64,000 nt of DNA from positions 186,001-250,000 of the forward strand of contig CAVUKI010000006.1 of NCBI GenBank assembly GCA_963741995.1. The letters run 5' to 3'. Of the stretch, positions 9,432-18,257 are shown one piece after another. Positions within the stretch are counted from its first letter, which is position 1. Each line of letters opens with the position of its first letter. The stretch is from Bog-473 sp963741995. Its GTDB lineage: Bacteria; Actinomycetota; Acidimicrobiia; Acidimicrobiales; RAAP-2. A program made the translations under genes and the position numbers. Under the pieces are notes generated by a model. The model saw only the letters and a list, made by a program, of their open reading frames with translations. It was not told the origin of the DNA and searched no databases.

Positions 9432-10922
9432 ATGGTGGCCCTCGTGTATGAGGGGACATGGGAGTCCCTGCGGACCCATCGGGTGCCGGTCTGGTACGAC
9501 GACGCCAAGTTGGGGATCTTCATCCACTGGGGCCTGTACTCGGTCCCGGGTTGGGCGCCGCGGGTGCCCGACATTCAGCAGCTGCTCATCGCGGACGGGC
9601 CCAAGCGGATGCTGCGGGAGAACCCCTACGCCGAGTGGTACCTCAACTCCATGCAGATCAAGGGCAGTCCCACGCATCTGCACCATGCCGGTGTGTACGG
9701 CAACGACTACCCCTACGACAACTTCGTCCGCACCTTCGACGACGCGTCGGCCGGCGCCGACCTCGACGCCATGGCCGATCTGTGCCAGGCCTCGGGCGCC
9801 CGCTATGTCGTGCTCACCACCAAGCACCACGACGGCTTCGCCCTGTGGCCCTCGTCCCTCCCGCACCCGGTCAAGGGCGAGTACCGGGCCCGGCGCGACT
9901 TGGTGGGCGACCTGACTTCGGCGGTGCGGCGGAGGCGGATGCGCATGGGGCTCTACTACTCCGGCGGCTACGACTGGCCCTACAACGATGCGGTGCTGAC
10001 CACGGCGGCCGATGCGGTGCTGGCCGCCCCCCAGGGCCCCCGCTACGTGCACTACGTGACGGGGCATGTGCGCGAGCTCATCGAGCGCTATGCGCCGTCC
10101 GTGCTCTGGAACGACATCTCGTGGCCGACGGACCCCGAGCTGCCGCAGCTCTTCGCGGACTACTACAACGCCGTGGAGGAAGGCGTCATCAACGACCGCT
10201 GGAAGGAACCCGGGCTGTCCCGCAATGCGGTGACGGACGCCGTCGTACGTGGCGCCGGTGCCGTGGTGCAGGCGCTGTGGCGGTACATCCCCGAGCGTCG
10301 CAAGCACCTCACCTTCGCCAGCCCCAAGCACTACGACTTCCGCACGCCCGAGTACGACATCCTGCGCACGGCCTCGGCGCGCAAGTGGGAGCTGGCCCGC
10401 GGCGTCGGCCACTCGTTCGGCGCCAACCGCCACGAGCGGCCCGAGGACATCATTTCCGAGACGGACCTCATTCAGATGTTCTGCGACGTCGTGGCGAAGA
10501 ACGGCAACCTGCTGATCGGCGTGGGGCCGCGGCCGGACGGCACCATTCCCGAAATGCAGCAGGCGCCGTTGCGCGGGCTCGGGGCCTGGCTCGACGTCAA
10601 CGGCGAGGCGATCTACGGCAGTCGGCCCTGGGTCGTGACCGAGTCGGTCACGACGGACGGGACTCCGCTGCGCTTCACCAAGAGCGGCGAGGGCGTCTAC
10701 GTGCTCGTGATGGGGCTGCCCGAGCTGCAGCGCATCACCATGCGAGCGGTCGACGGCTCGCGGGTGCGGCGGGTGCGCCTTGTCGGGGACGACGTCCAGC
10801 TCGAGTGGTCGGCGGAGAGCAACGGTGACCTGTCGGTGAACCTGCCCGAGCGGATGCCCATGGCGCCCGTGACCGTGCTCGACCTCGGGAGCGACGTCCG
10901 GGCGCGGATCGGACGTACGTAG
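9432..10922 (+). CDS. Alpha-L-fucosidase, GH29 family
   Basis: This 496-residue enzyme should remove terminal alpha-L-fucose from glycans with retention. Family motifs are the N-terminal WYDDAKLGIFIHWGLYSVPGW, the substrate-binding TTKHHDGFALWPS, MGLYYSGGYDWPY, and VLWNDISWP, where D228 is the likely nucleophile. The C-terminal about 90 residues form the usual small beta-domain. No signal peptide is visible, so a cytoplasmic enzyme is implied. ATG 9432 follows GGAG about 10 bases upstream. The gene sits alone; a hairpin with a T-run follows at 11026. Confidence 0.88.
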   Translation: MVALVYEGTWESLRTHRVPVWYDDAKLGIFIHWGLYSVPGWAPRVPDIQQLLIADGPKRMLRENPYAEWYLNSMQIKGSPTHLHHAGVYGNDYPYDNFVRTFDDASAGADLDAMADLCQASGARYVVLTTKHHDGFALWPSSLPHPVKGEYRARRDLVGDLTSAVRRRRMRMGLYYSGGYDWPYNDAVLTTAADAVLAAPQGPRYVHYVTGHVRELIERYAPSVLWNDISWPTDPELPQLFADYYNAVEEGVINDRWKEPGLSRNAVTDAVVRGAGAVVQALWRYIPERRKHLTFASPKHYDFRTPEYDILRTASARKWELARGVGHSFGANRHERPEDIISETDLIQMFCDVVAKNGNLLIGVGPRPDGTIPEMQQAPLRGLGAWLDVNGEAIYGSRPWVVTESVTTDGTPLRFTKSGEGVYVLVMGLPELQRITMRAVDGSRVRRVRLVGDDVQLEWSAESNGDLSVNLPERMPMAPVTVLDLGSDVRARIGRT

Positions 10923-11025
10923 CTCGTCTGCAGGGTCGGGGCCGATCAGTGGTCGCGCTTTTCGACCGGGGGCGGGGCGGAGCGGGGGAGGAGGCGGGGG
11001 CGGATGGTTTTGTAAAACTGTACGC

Positions 11026-11045
11026 ACTCTCGTTCAGAGTTTTTT
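11026..11045 (+). terminator. Hairpin with six-T run downstream of the fucosidase
   Basis: ACTCT (11026-11030) and AGAGT (11036-11040) form a 5-bp stem with a 5-nt loop, followed directly by six T residues (11040-11045). This has the plan of an intrinsic terminator, about 100 bases after the fucosidase stop, in an unusually AT-rich patch. The stem is short, so efficiency may be low. Confidence 0.4.
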
Positions 11046-11172
11046 CTGGATGTCGCCTGGCGACGCGGCACGAGATCCCGGGGTGGCGGAAACTCCCGGA
11101 TGTTCGGGATAGGCCCGACGTGACCAATGGCTCTAGTGGTCCTACACCGTCCCCGCCACAATCCAAGACGGC

Positions 11173-11215
11173 ATCAACGCGTGGTGGTCCGGAGGGAGAG
11201 CCACCACACGTTGAT
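11173..11215. repeat. Long inverted repeat (15-bp arms, one mismatch)
   Basis: Arms 11173-11187 and 11201-11215 are inverted copies matching at 14 of 15 positions, separated by 13 bases. It forms a strong potential hairpin in the 463-base noncoding gap between the fucosidase and the GAP protein. It directly abuts the direct-repeat region that follows. Confidence 0.6.
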
Positions 11216-11259
11216 CGTCCGTTGTGCATCTGTTGGGCGTGTGTGGAGCGGCCGTTGTG

Positions 11260-11314
11260 CATCCGTTGACCGTCTGTTGACCGTCTGTTGACCGTCCGTT
11301 GACCGTCCGTTGTG
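11260..11314. repeat. Tandem array of 11-bp direct repeats
   Basis: Five consecutive units of consensus CGTCYGTTGAC occupy 11260-11314; the first and last are degenerate. A partial unit CGTCCGTTGTG also occurs at 11216-11226, and CCGTTGTGCATC occurs at 11219-11230 and 11252-11263. The spacing is exactly 11 bp, about one helical turn, so a protein could bind the units in phase. The array ends 71 bases before the GTG start of the GAP protein. The remainder of the 10923-11385 gap shows no coding potential. Confidence 0.7.
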
Positions 11315-11385
11315 TCGGGACGGTCCCGGTGTCGACGGTTCGGGCCATGTAGGTTCGACAGCGCCTGGCAGACCGGGGGTGCGCA

Positions 11386-12042
11386 GTGCTGCTTGACCTG
11401 TTCCTGATCGGACTCGTGGTCACCCTCGAGCCCATCCCGCTCACCGCGATGATCCTGCTGCTCGCGACCGAGGGCGGTCTGTTGAAGGGTCTGGGTTATG
11501 TGCTCGGCTGGATGCTCACGCTGGTGGCCATCGTCGCCGTGACCGTGCTCGTCACCGGCGGAAAGCCGCTCATCCCCAACAGCAACCCGTCAACCGCCGC
11601 TCTGGCGGTGAAGCTCGCCATCGGCGTGGTGCTGGTGTGGATCGCCTATCGGCGCTGGGGCAAGTGGGGGGCGTCCGAGCCGAAGGGGCAGCCGCGGTGG
11701 ATGAGGGGCATCGACCGCGTCAACCCGTTGACGGCGGCGGGCCTGGCCTTCCTGCTGCAGCCGTGGGTGCTCGTGACGGCCGGGGTGGCCGACATCACCA
11801 CGGCGAAGCTCTCGTCGCCGGCGGAGTACCTCGCCGTATTCGCCTTCTGTGTCTTGTGCTCGGCCAGCTATCTCGTCATGGAGACCTACGCCGCAGTGCG
11901 TCCCGCCGAGGTCAAGACCAGGCTGGCCGCACTCCTCGAATGGATCACGACGCACCGCGACCAGGTCATCGTGATCCTGTCCCTGGGATTGGGGCTGTAC
12001 CTCATGGCCAAGAGCATCTCCGGCCTCGTGCAGTACGACTGA
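11386..12042 (+). CDS. GAP family (Sap-like) polytopic membrane protein
   Basis: This 218-residue protein has about six membrane helices and the LysE-like layout of actinobacterial GAP/Sap proteins. The mycobacterial relatives help move glycolipids to the cell surface. Recognisable elements are the N-terminal LIGLVVTLEPIPLTAMILLL and the middle KAKxxNP-like segment RVNPLTAAGLAFLLQPWVL. GTG 11386 is the first plausible start. The substrate cannot be told from sequence. It follows the 11-bp repeat array and precedes a small PLDc_N protein. Confidence 0.7.
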   Translation: MLLDLFLIGLVVTLEPIPLTAMILLLATEGGLLKGLGYVLGWMLTLVAIVAVTVLVTGGKPLIPNSNPSTAALAVKLAIGVVLVWIAYRRWGKWGASEPKGQPRWMRGIDRVNPLTAAGLAFLLQPWVLVTAGVADITTAKLSSPAEYLAVFAFCVLCSASYLVMETYAAVRPAEVKTRLAALLEWITTHRDQVIVILSLGLGLYLMAKSISGLVQYD

Positions 12043-12109
12043 TCGGGGCCGGGCATCCACCGGCGCGCCGTCGGGCGGCCGTTAGCTTCGGGAGCTGGAG
12101 GTGCGCACG

Positions 12110-12340
12110 ATGCTCGCATACACGTGGCCGCTACTCAGCCTGTTCTGGACGTTCCTGATGTTCGCCGGGATCTTCCTGTTGCTGTTCTTCATCATCTGGT
12201 GCTTCATCGACAACTTCCGCCGTCGTGATCACCACGGCATGGCGAAGGCCGGATGGACGCTGCTCATCCTGTTGGTGCCGTTCTTCGGCGCCCTGATTTA
12301 CATCATCGCCCGGCCTCCGGACGCGCAGCTGGCCAGCTGA
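12110..12340 (+). CDS. Short PLDc_N-type membrane protein
   Basis: This 76-residue protein has two hydrophobic helices joined by FRRRDHHGMAKAGWTLL, the same module as in the proteins at 7712 and 17804 but without the linker or SHOCT motif. ATG 12110 is chosen because CTGGAGG lies 8 bases upstream; GTG 12101 would leave no ribosome site. It follows the GAP gene by 67 bases and may be co-transcribed. Function unknown. Confidence 0.7.
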   Translation: MLAYTWPLLSLFWTFLMFAGIFLLLFFIIWCFIDNFRRRDHHGMAKAGWTLLILLVPFFGALIYIIARPPDAQLAS

Positions 12341-12432
12341 TCGCCGGGCGCCGCCAGGTCCAAAATACGGGTTTCGCTCCGAGCCGCCGCTCGCTATCGT
12401 TCTGGCCTTCAGGGAACGTGCAGGAGCAGGCA

Positions 12433-12621
12433 ATGCAAAAACACCATCCCAAGATCGCCCAACTTCCTGACAGGACGTGGGTGGTCGAGTGCGCCCAGTG
12501 CCGTAACGACCTCGCCTCGACCGTCCCGATCGGCATCGGGATGCCGTTACGGGATCGGGAGACGGCAGAGCGGATCCGGGACAACCACACGGCCAGGCCC
12601 GTGCGGGCCGCCGCCTCGTAA
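12433..12621 (+). CDS. Small hypothetical protein with one CxxC
   Basis: This 62-residue protein (MQKHHPKIAQLPDRTWVVEC start) has a single CAQC pair and a His-containing tail (DNHTARP), a layout that could bind one metal ion with C2H-type ligands. Start ATG 12433 follows AGGAGCAGG. It is transcribed in the same direction as the DUF302 gene 5 bases later. I do not recognise a family. Confidence 0.5.
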   Translation: MQKHHPKIAQLPDRTWVVECAQCRNDLASTVPIGIGMPLRDRETAERIRDNHTARPVRAAAS

Positions 12622-12626
12622 AGCCG

Positions 12627-13025
12627 ATGTCCGGGGCCGGCGGGGCCGGCGCGGTGACCAAGACCAGCCCCCGCTCGGTGGCCGAGACGGTCGCTCGGCT
12701 GCTGGAGCTGCTCGGGTCGAAGGGTATCAAGGTCTTCGCCGTGCTCGACCAGCGGGCGGAGGCCAGCGCCGTCGGGCTCGAACTGCGGGAGACGACCCTG
12801 GTGCTCTTCGGGAACCCGGCCGCCGGCACTGGCGTCATGGAGGCTTCGCCCCTGGCCGCCCTCGATCTCCCGCTGAAGGTGCTCGTCTGGGCCGAGCCCG
12901 GCCAGGACACCTTCGTGAGCTACACCGCTCCGGCCACCCTGGCCACCCGATACGGGCTGAGTCCCGAGTCCGAGGCCGTCCTGGAGGTCGTCAACGGGTT
13001 GACCGACGCGCTGGTCGCGGGCTGA
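12627..13025 (+). CDS. DUF302 domain protein
   Basis: This 132-residue cytoplasmic protein carries one DUF302 domain: SVAETVARLLELLGSKGIKVFAVLDQ, then LRETTLVLFGNPAAGTGVME and LPLKVLVWAE. DUF302 proteins are small alpha/beta proteins of unknown function, often next to redox or stress genes. ATG 12627 is 5 bases after the preceding stop, so the two small genes are probably one unit. Confidence 0.8.
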   Translation: MSGAGGAGAVTKTSPRSVAETVARLLELLGSKGIKVFAVLDQRAEASAVGLELRETTLVLFGNPAAGTGVMEASPLAALDLPLKVLVWAEPGQDTFVSYTAPATLATRYGLSPESEAVLEVVNGLTDALVAG

Positions 13026-13145
13026 ATCCCCTGGTGCCGCCGCCGGGTTGGAGGGGCCCCGGAGGACTGTGGCACGCTGCACGGCACAGCACCCATGGGG
13101 CGGGCGACCCCATCGGTTCGAACGCCTGACAGGGGAAAACACCAC

Positions 13146-14051
13146 GTGCACAGCACCTTTCCGTACTCCGCCGCGGAGCTCGACCAGTTCCGTCAGGTGC
13201 AGCGCCTGGCCTACGACATCGCCCGCTCGGTCGAGGAACAGCTCGAAGCCGGGCTGACCGAGACCGACGTGTGCCGGCTCGTCGTCGCGGCGCAGGCGGC
13301 GCATCATGTGGTCCAGGTCTTCCACCAGCCCTACGCCTGGTTCGGTCGCAGGACCGTGCTCGGCGAGGGATGGGCGCCCGAGGCGGTGGGCGTGCTGGAA
13401 CTGGCGGCCTCCGGCGCGCTGCCCAATCGCTCCTTCCTCCCGACCGGCGCGGCCCTGGCCGACGGCGCCCCGCTGATCATCGACCTGGCGCCGGTGGTGC
13501 AGGGCATCGCGGCGGATGTGGGCTACTCGTGCGTGCTCGGGCAGAACGACGTGTTCGACTATCTCGATGCGGGCCTGGCCCGGATCCGCTCCTTCCTCGT
13601 GGAGGGCGTCCGGTCCGGCGAGACGATGCGCAACCTGGTCCGGGAGCTCGACGCGCTGATGGCGCAACGGGGTTGGGTGAGCTGTCACGCGCACTACCCC
13701 GACAGAGCGCTCGGCCACCAGATCTTCCCCCTGGGGCCTGAGCCGGCCGGCGCCTCACCCCTCCCCGGCTTCGGCACGGCCGCCGCCGAGGGCCTGCTCG
13801 CCGCCGGGCGCGCCGCGCTCGAAGACGGGGCCGCCTACCCCGTGTGGAACGACAGCGCGTTGGCCGACTACCGCCCGGCTCCCGGGTTGTGGGCCGTCGA
13901 GCCGCACATCGCCCGGGAGGGGGTGGGGGTGAAGTTCGAGGAGATCCTGGTCGTTACCGAGGACGACGCTTACTGGCTCGACGACCATCTCCTCCACACG
14001 CAGCGCTGGGCTGCGGCCGGCTACAGCATCACACCTCTCGGGGCGGCGTGA
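13146..14051 (+). CDS. M24-family metallopeptidase (Xaa-Pro aminopeptidase-like)
   Basis: This 301-residue protein has the pita-bread fold of M24 peptidases. Expected metal ligands are visible in order: Asp in LIIDLAPVVQGIAADVGYS (two Asp), His in ALGHQIFPLG, Glu in WAVEPHIA and Glu in GVGVKFEEILVVTED. It should cleave a peptide or dipeptide, or be one of the creatinase-like or noncatalytic members. The N-terminal creatinase domain is missing, so it is a short form. GTG 13146 follows AGGGGAA. Its 3' end overlaps the present frame of the convergent metallo-beta-lactamase gene, but not that gene's restored end. Confidence 0.75.
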   Translation: MHSTFPYSAAELDQFRQVQRLAYDIARSVEEQLEAGLTETDVCRLVVAAQAAHHVVQVFHQPYAWFGRRTVLGEGWAPEAVGVLELAASGALPNRSFLPTGAALADGAPLIIDLAPVVQGIAADVGYSCVLGQNDVFDYLDAGLARIRSFLVEGVRSGETMRNLVRELDALMAQRGWVSCHAHYPDRALGHQIFPLGPEPAGASPLPGFGTAAAEGLLAAGRAALEDGAAYPVWNDSALADYRPAPGLWAVEPHIAREGVGVKFEEILVVTEDDAYWLDDHLLHTQRWAAAGYSITPLGAA

Positions 14052-14950
14052 TGGCCCGCGCTCAGCCCAGGATGGTGACGGGCGTGGCGTATTCCAGCTC
14101 GAAGTAGCCGCTCGGTCGCACCAGGCACCTGCAGGGCCGCCGCGGCCGCTCCGATGTCGACCCCCGGCAGCCCCGGGAAGAGCGGGTCGTGGTGGCAGAA
14201 GGCGACCCGCCCGGCGCCCAGGCGCTGCACCTGCTCGAGCATGAACTCGACCGAGGAGCCTTGAAAGGGCTCGCCGTCGACGTTGGGACGGCCCCCCAGC
14301 GACAGCAAGGCGACGTCGGGTCGCAGGCCGTCGAAGATGCCCCGCCAATAGCCCGCGCTCCCGCTGACCAGCACGGAGCCATCGGCTGTCATGAGCAGGT
14401 AGGCCAGCTGCCCTCCGTCGTGGCGAGAGCAGACCTCGTTCATGGCGAGGAGTGCCGGGCCGGCCGGCGCAGGGGCGGCACTCATGGCGCTGAAGAGCGC
14501 GCGCACGGTGGCGGCGCGCTCCTGGGCGCTCACATCGAGGTCGCCCAGACAGGCGACGGAGGTGTCGCCGTCGCTGTGGGCGAACAAACAGGAATGGAGG
14601 GCGGGCAGCACACGCACCTTCGTGGTCGGCCCGCACTGCACCGTCTCGCCCCCGGTCACGACCAGCAGCTGCTCGTCGGGCACGCCGCAGGCGCGCAGGC
14701 AGCGGGCCGACTCGGGCGAGGCCACCACCGTGGCCCCGGAGCGCAGCGCGATGGCATCGGCGCCGTAGAGATGGTCGAAGTGGGCGTGGCTCACGAAGAC
14801 AAAGTCGGCCTCCGTCACCTCGGCGGTGGTGAGTCCGACGGGCTCGAGGCCGGGCAGGCGGTCGAGGTAGGCATCGAAGAACAGGTCCAGGCCGGCATGG
14901 CGCACCCGGAAGGTGGCGGTCCCGAACCATTCCAGCGTCGTCGGCGGCAT
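14021..14950 (-). CDS. Metallo-beta-lactamase-fold hydrolase (tail probably frameshifted)
   Basis: This protein has the metal-binding motif SHAHFDHLYG near residue 57 and later single metal-ligand segments (SCLFAHSDGD; FCHHDPLFPG), typical of UlaG/RNase Z-like MBL proteins. The substrate is unknown. The last about 35 residues are low in conservation; shifting frame near 14095-14110 gives GYFELEYATPVTILG and a stop at 14062. That end is more family-like and removes the overlap with the convergent M24 gene, so a one-base indel is likely. The neighbour at 14957 starts the same minus-strand unit, 6 bases away. Confidence 0.72.
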   Translation of the reverse strand: MPPTTLEWFGTATFRVRHAGLDLFFDAYLDRLPGLEPVGLTTAEVTEADFVFVSHAHFDHLYGADAIALRSGATVVASPESARCLRACGVPDEQLLVVTGGETVQCGPTTKVRVLPALHSCLFAHSDGDTSVACLGDLDVSAQERAATVRALFSAMSAAPAPAGPALLAMNEVCSRHDGGQLAYLLMTADGSVLVSGSAGYWRGIFDGLRPDVALLSLGGRPNVDGEPFQGSSVEFMLEQVQRLGAGRVAFCHHDPLFPGLPGVDIGAAAAALQVPGATERLLRAGIRHARHHPGLSAGHHAAPRGVML

Positions 14951-14956
14951 GGTGAC

Positions 14957-15904
14957 TCAGCCCGCCGCCGGCTCGGCGACTTCGGACGGATGGCCCACGA
15001 GCTTGGCGGAGAACTTGACCGCCTTGACGGCACTGGTGGCCCCCGTTTGCAGCGTGGCGCCGATGATGATCAGCACGACGCCGAGCCAGAACACGTAGGG
15101 CCAGCCCAGCATCAAGATGCCGACGCGGCCCAGCATGTAGGGCGGGGAGCAGACGACGGCCCCGACGGCCCCGCCGACCGCCGATGCGGCCAGGGTGTCC
15201 CGGCGCGACCGGGCCTTCTTCTCGACGCCGACGATACGGGCCGGCACGGCGATGTAGCAGAGCATCATGATGCCGACGACGATGCTCTGGCTGATGACGA
15301 AGGGCCAGTGACCCCAACGGGTGGTGATCAGGGCGGAGAAGGACAGCGCCAGACCGATGGTGCACCCCCAGGCCAGGACGACGCGCAGGTGGCCGTTGGC
15401 CCGGCTGAAGGCGGGGCGGATCTTCGGCTGACCGGGGAGCGAGATGGCGAAGGCGAAGACGCCGTTCAGGTAGAAGCTGGCCGCGGTGATCGCGGTCACG
15501 CCGAGGATGCAGGGGATCAGGAGCGGGCCGCGGATGACGTGGAACTGCTTGCCGTGCAGGACATGGAGCTTGATGTCCAACATGGCGATCCAAATCCACA
15601 TGGCGGGCACGATCTGCACCAGGGCCAGGCGCCAGTTGGTGTAGAGGAGCTTCACACCTTGGAACAGCATGACCAAGGCGCCCACGATGAGGGCCAGCGG
15701 GGCGAGCCAGCGCCGCCGCTGGCTGAGCTGGAGCACCGCCTGCTCCACGGCCTTGTCGTCGCCTCGCCGGATGGCGTCGATCAGCTTTCCGATGAGCGCC
15801 CCGACGCGGGCCCGGCGGCTGGGGGTGGGGCCGGGGGTGGGGCCGGGAGATGCAGAGGACCCGGAGTCGTCCGGTGCGCTCCGATCCCCGTGGTCCACCT
15901 GCAC
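14957..15904 (-). CDS. Polytopic membrane protein of unknown function
   Basis: This protein of about 315 residues has a Pro/Ser-rich cytoplasmic head (about 1-35), a charged helix (LIGKLIDAIRRGDDKAVEQA), then six to eight membrane helices and a short tail. GTG 15904 is preferred because GAGGG stands 8 bases upstream; an upstream ATG at 15967 adds 21 arginine-rich residues with no ribosome site. No enzymatic motif is visible. It is transcribed just ahead of the metallo-beta-lactamase gene, which suggests a shared function. Confidence 0.68.
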   Translation of the reverse strand: MQVDHGDRSAPDDSGSSASPGPTPGPTPSRRARVGALIGKLIDAIRRGDDKAVEQAVLQLSQRRRWLAPLALIVGALVMLFQGVKLLYTNWRLALVQIVPAMWIWIAMLDIKLHVLHGKQFHVIRGPLLIPCILGVTAITAASFYLNGVFAFAISLPGQPKIRPAFSRANGHLRVVLAWGCTIGLALSFSALITTRWGHWPFVISQSIVVGIMMLCYIAVPARIVGVEKKARSRRDTLAASAVGGAVGAVVCSPPYMLGRVGILMLGWPYVFWLGVVLIIIGATLQTGATSAVKAVKFSAKLVGHPSEVAEPAAG

Positions 15905-16175
15905 TGGTCGTCCCTCGTTTCGGCCCGCCTCCGGGCCACCGCGCGGTCGTCGCCGTCCCGCGGCCACTGCCGCCGGCGCCGCACTGCGACTCCGTCATTG
16001 TGACGCCGGGTCGTGGGCGCGGGAAGGGCCAAAGGCTATCCGGCCCAGTCCGAGGCTCTGGTGCGCGGCCTCTGGGCGCAGCGGTTGGCACGGTCGGTGG
16101 CGCGCCTGGGCGCAGATGGTCGTAGCCTCAATCCCGGAGCGATGACGCGGTGGCGTGTCGGGGAGGTGGCCGAGC

Positions 16176-17636
16176 ATGGCTGAGCACAACGGGGTCGCAC
16201 TGGCCGAACCGCCCGTGTCCATAGTTCCGCACCAGAGCGAGGCGGAGAGCCGGGCGATCGGCAAAGAGGCCCGAGCCGATGTGCCCCGGGCCAGTCACGC
16301 CATCTTCGAACCGTCACCGGACCGACCCGACCCGGTGACGTTGTTGGAGGACCAGGCGACGACCCGGGTCCCGGAACTGGTGCCCATCCGCTACGGCCGG
16401 ATGCTGGTGTCCCCCTTCACCTTCTTCCGCGGGGCCGCCCTCATCATGGCGTCGGACCTGTCGGCCAGGCCGAACTCGGGCCTCACGGCCCAGATCTGCG
16501 GAGATGCGCACCTCTCGAATTTCGGCGTGTTCGCGTCGCCGGAGCGCCAGCTCGTCTTCGATTGCAACGACTTCGACGAGACCAACCCGGGGCCGTGGGA
16601 GTGGGACGTCAAGCGGCTGGCGGCCAGCGTCGTGGTGGCCGGCCGCTACAAGGGCCACGCCAAGTCGGTGCGGTCCGAGGCCATCGTGGCGTTGGGTCAG
16701 GCGTACCGGGAGTCGATGCGTGAGATGGCCACCATGTCGAACTTGGAAGTCTGGTACTTCCACGTGGACGCATCAGAGCTGATCACGACATTGCAGTCCC
16801 AGGCGGCAGCCTCAGGTTCGAAGGTGCAGGCGCGCATGGCGGCGACCGCCACCAAGGTTGTGGAAAAGGCACGGACGAAGGACAGCATGAAGGCGCTCGA
16901 CAAGTTGACCCATGTCGTCGACGGCGAGCGGCGCATCATCAGCGATCCCCCTCTCCTGGTCCCGGTCGACGAGGTGTTCCCCGAGGTGGAGGCCGATCAG
17001 TTCCTGGGCATGTTCCGCGAACTCCTGCGCCGGTACCGCGCCACCCTGTCGACTGACCGCCGGCACCTGCTGGAGGAATACCGCTTCAGCCAAATGGCGC
17101 GCAAGGTGGTCGGAGTGGGCAGCGTCGGCACCCGGGTCTGGGTCATCCTCATGCACGGCGCCGGCCCCGAGGACGTCCTCTTCCTGCAGGCCAAGGAGGC
17201 CGAGGCGTCGGTGCTGGAGCGTTTCACCAAGAAGAGCCAGTACGGCAACCACGGCGCCCGGGTAGTGGCGGGTCAGCGCCTGATGCAGGCCAGCAGCGAC
17301 ATCTTCCTCGGCTGGCAGCGGACCGATGGGCTCGACGGCGCCAGCCACGACTACTACGTGCGCCAGCTGCAGGACTGGAAGGGGTCGATCGACACCGAGA
17401 CCATGGTCCCGCAGGGTCTGGAAGCCTACGGGAAGCTGTGTGCCCTCACGTTGGCCCGGGCCCATGCCCGTTCCGGCGACCGCTTCGCCATTGCGGCGTA
17501 CCTTGGGAACAGCGACACTTTCGAGAAGGCGCTGGCCAAATTCGCCGAGTCCTATGCCGACCAGAACGAGCGGGACTACGAAGCGTTTGCGGCGGCCTGC
17601 AAGAGCGGCCGGCTCCACGCCGAAGAAGGGAAGTAG
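16176..17636 (+). CDS. DUF2252 protein, kinase-like fold
   Basis: This 486-residue protein matches DUF2252, a family distantly related to aminoglycoside phosphotransferases. The kinase-like catalytic loop is ICGDAHLSNFGVF, followed by VFDCNDFDETNPGPWEWD, with Asp residues placed as in APH enzymes. FTFFRGAA and YGNHGARVVAGQR are further family blocks. ATG 16176 follows GGGGAGG at 10 bases; a GTG at 16155 is an unlikely alternative. The substrate is unknown. The next genes (17804-19011) are small SHOCT-family proteins, a combination often seen with DUF2252 in actinobacteria (inference). Confidence 0.82.
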   Translation: MAEHNGVALAEPPVSIVPHQSEAESRAIGKEARADVPRASHAIFEPSPDRPDPVTLLEDQATTRVPELVPIRYGRMLVSPFTFFRGAALIMASDLSARPNSGLTAQICGDAHLSNFGVFASPERQLVFDCNDFDETNPGPWEWDVKRLAASVVVAGRYKGHAKSVRSEAIVALGQAYRESMREMATMSNLEVWYFHVDASELITTLQSQAAASGSKVQARMAATATKVVEKARTKDSMKALDKLTHVVDGERRIISDPPLLVPVDEVFPEVEADQFLGMFRELLRRYRATLSTDRRHLLEEYRFSQMARKVVGVGSVGTRVWVILMHGAGPEDVLFLQAKEAEASVLERFTKKSQYGNHGARVVAGQRLMQASSDIFLGWQRTDGLDGASHDYYVRQLQDWKGSIDTETMVPQGLEAYGKLCALTLARAHARSGDRFAIAAYLGNSDTFEKALAKFAESYADQNERDYEAFAAACKSGRLHAEEGK

Positions 17637-17803
17637 CGGGATTGGCGATGCGAGCCGTGACCCGTCAGTGGCAGGATGCCGTCGTGCCGTTTTCGGCTGT
17701 CACCCCGTTGCGAGATTGTGCGATGCTGAGTGGCTGCGCCACACGGCTGGCCCTCGTCCGCATCATCAGATCGAAGAACTGAACCCGAACGTAAGGAGCC
17801 CCC

Positions 17804-18205
17804 ATGCTTGCCTCGAGCTATCCCATCCTCGACATCTTCCTGACGACGCTCTACTTCTTCCTCTTCGTCATCTGGATCTGGCTGCTCTTCATGGTGTTCA
17901 TCGACATCTTCCGCAGCCACGACATGGGCGGCTGGGCCAAGGGCCTGTGGGTGATCTTCATCATCATCATGCCGTACCTGGGTGTTTTGGTGTACCTCAT
18001 CGCCCGCGGCGGCAAGATGCACGAGCGTGCCGCGCAGCAGGCGGCCTTGCAGCAGAAGGCCTTCGACCAATACGTCAAGCAAACTGCCGGCACGCCCGGT
18101 GAGACCTCAGCCGACCAGCTCCACAAGCTGGCCGACCTCAAGGCGAAGGGCGTCCTGACCGACGCCGAATTCGAGACCGAGAAGGCCAAGATCCTGGCCA
18201 GTTGA
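17804..18205 (+). CDS. PLDc_N/SHOCT small membrane protein (paralogue of 7712)
   Basis: This 133-residue protein is a close paralogue of the one at 7712. It has two membrane helices around FRSHDMGGWAKGLW, then ARGGKMHERAAQQA, and a C-terminal SHOCT motif (HKLADLKAKGVLTDAEFETEKAKIL). Start ATG 17804 follows AAGGAG at 6 bases. It leads a three-gene run with the DUF6325-like and SHOCT proteins. The two copies differ mainly in the linker, pointing to an older duplication within this replicon. Confidence 0.83.
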   Translation: MLASSYPILDIFLTTLYFFLFVIWIWLLFMVFIDIFRSHDMGGWAKGLWVIFIIIMPYLGVLVYLIARGGKMHERAAQQAALQQKAFDQYVKQTAGTPGETSADQLHKLADLKAKGVLTDAEFETEKAKILAS

Positions 18206-18257
18206 GCGCGGGACGCAAATCGAAGATCTGCAGACAAGAACGAGAAGAGGAGACGCA

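Noticed and set aside
6355..9915. 1186-codon plus-strand open frame
   Set aside because: It lies opposite the antiporter and runs through other frames of three real genes; composition is Arg/Gly/Pro-rich with no family pattern.
9213..11027. 604-codon minus-strand open frame
   Set aside because: It is the antisense shadow of the GH29 fucosidase, which has clear catalytic motifs.
11216..11314. CRISPR array
   Set aside because: Units are 11 bp in direct tandem with no spacers, and no cas genes are present.
14189..16003. 604-codon plus-strand open frame
   Set aside because: It is antisense to the MBL and membrane-protein genes, with His/Gly-rich shadow composition.
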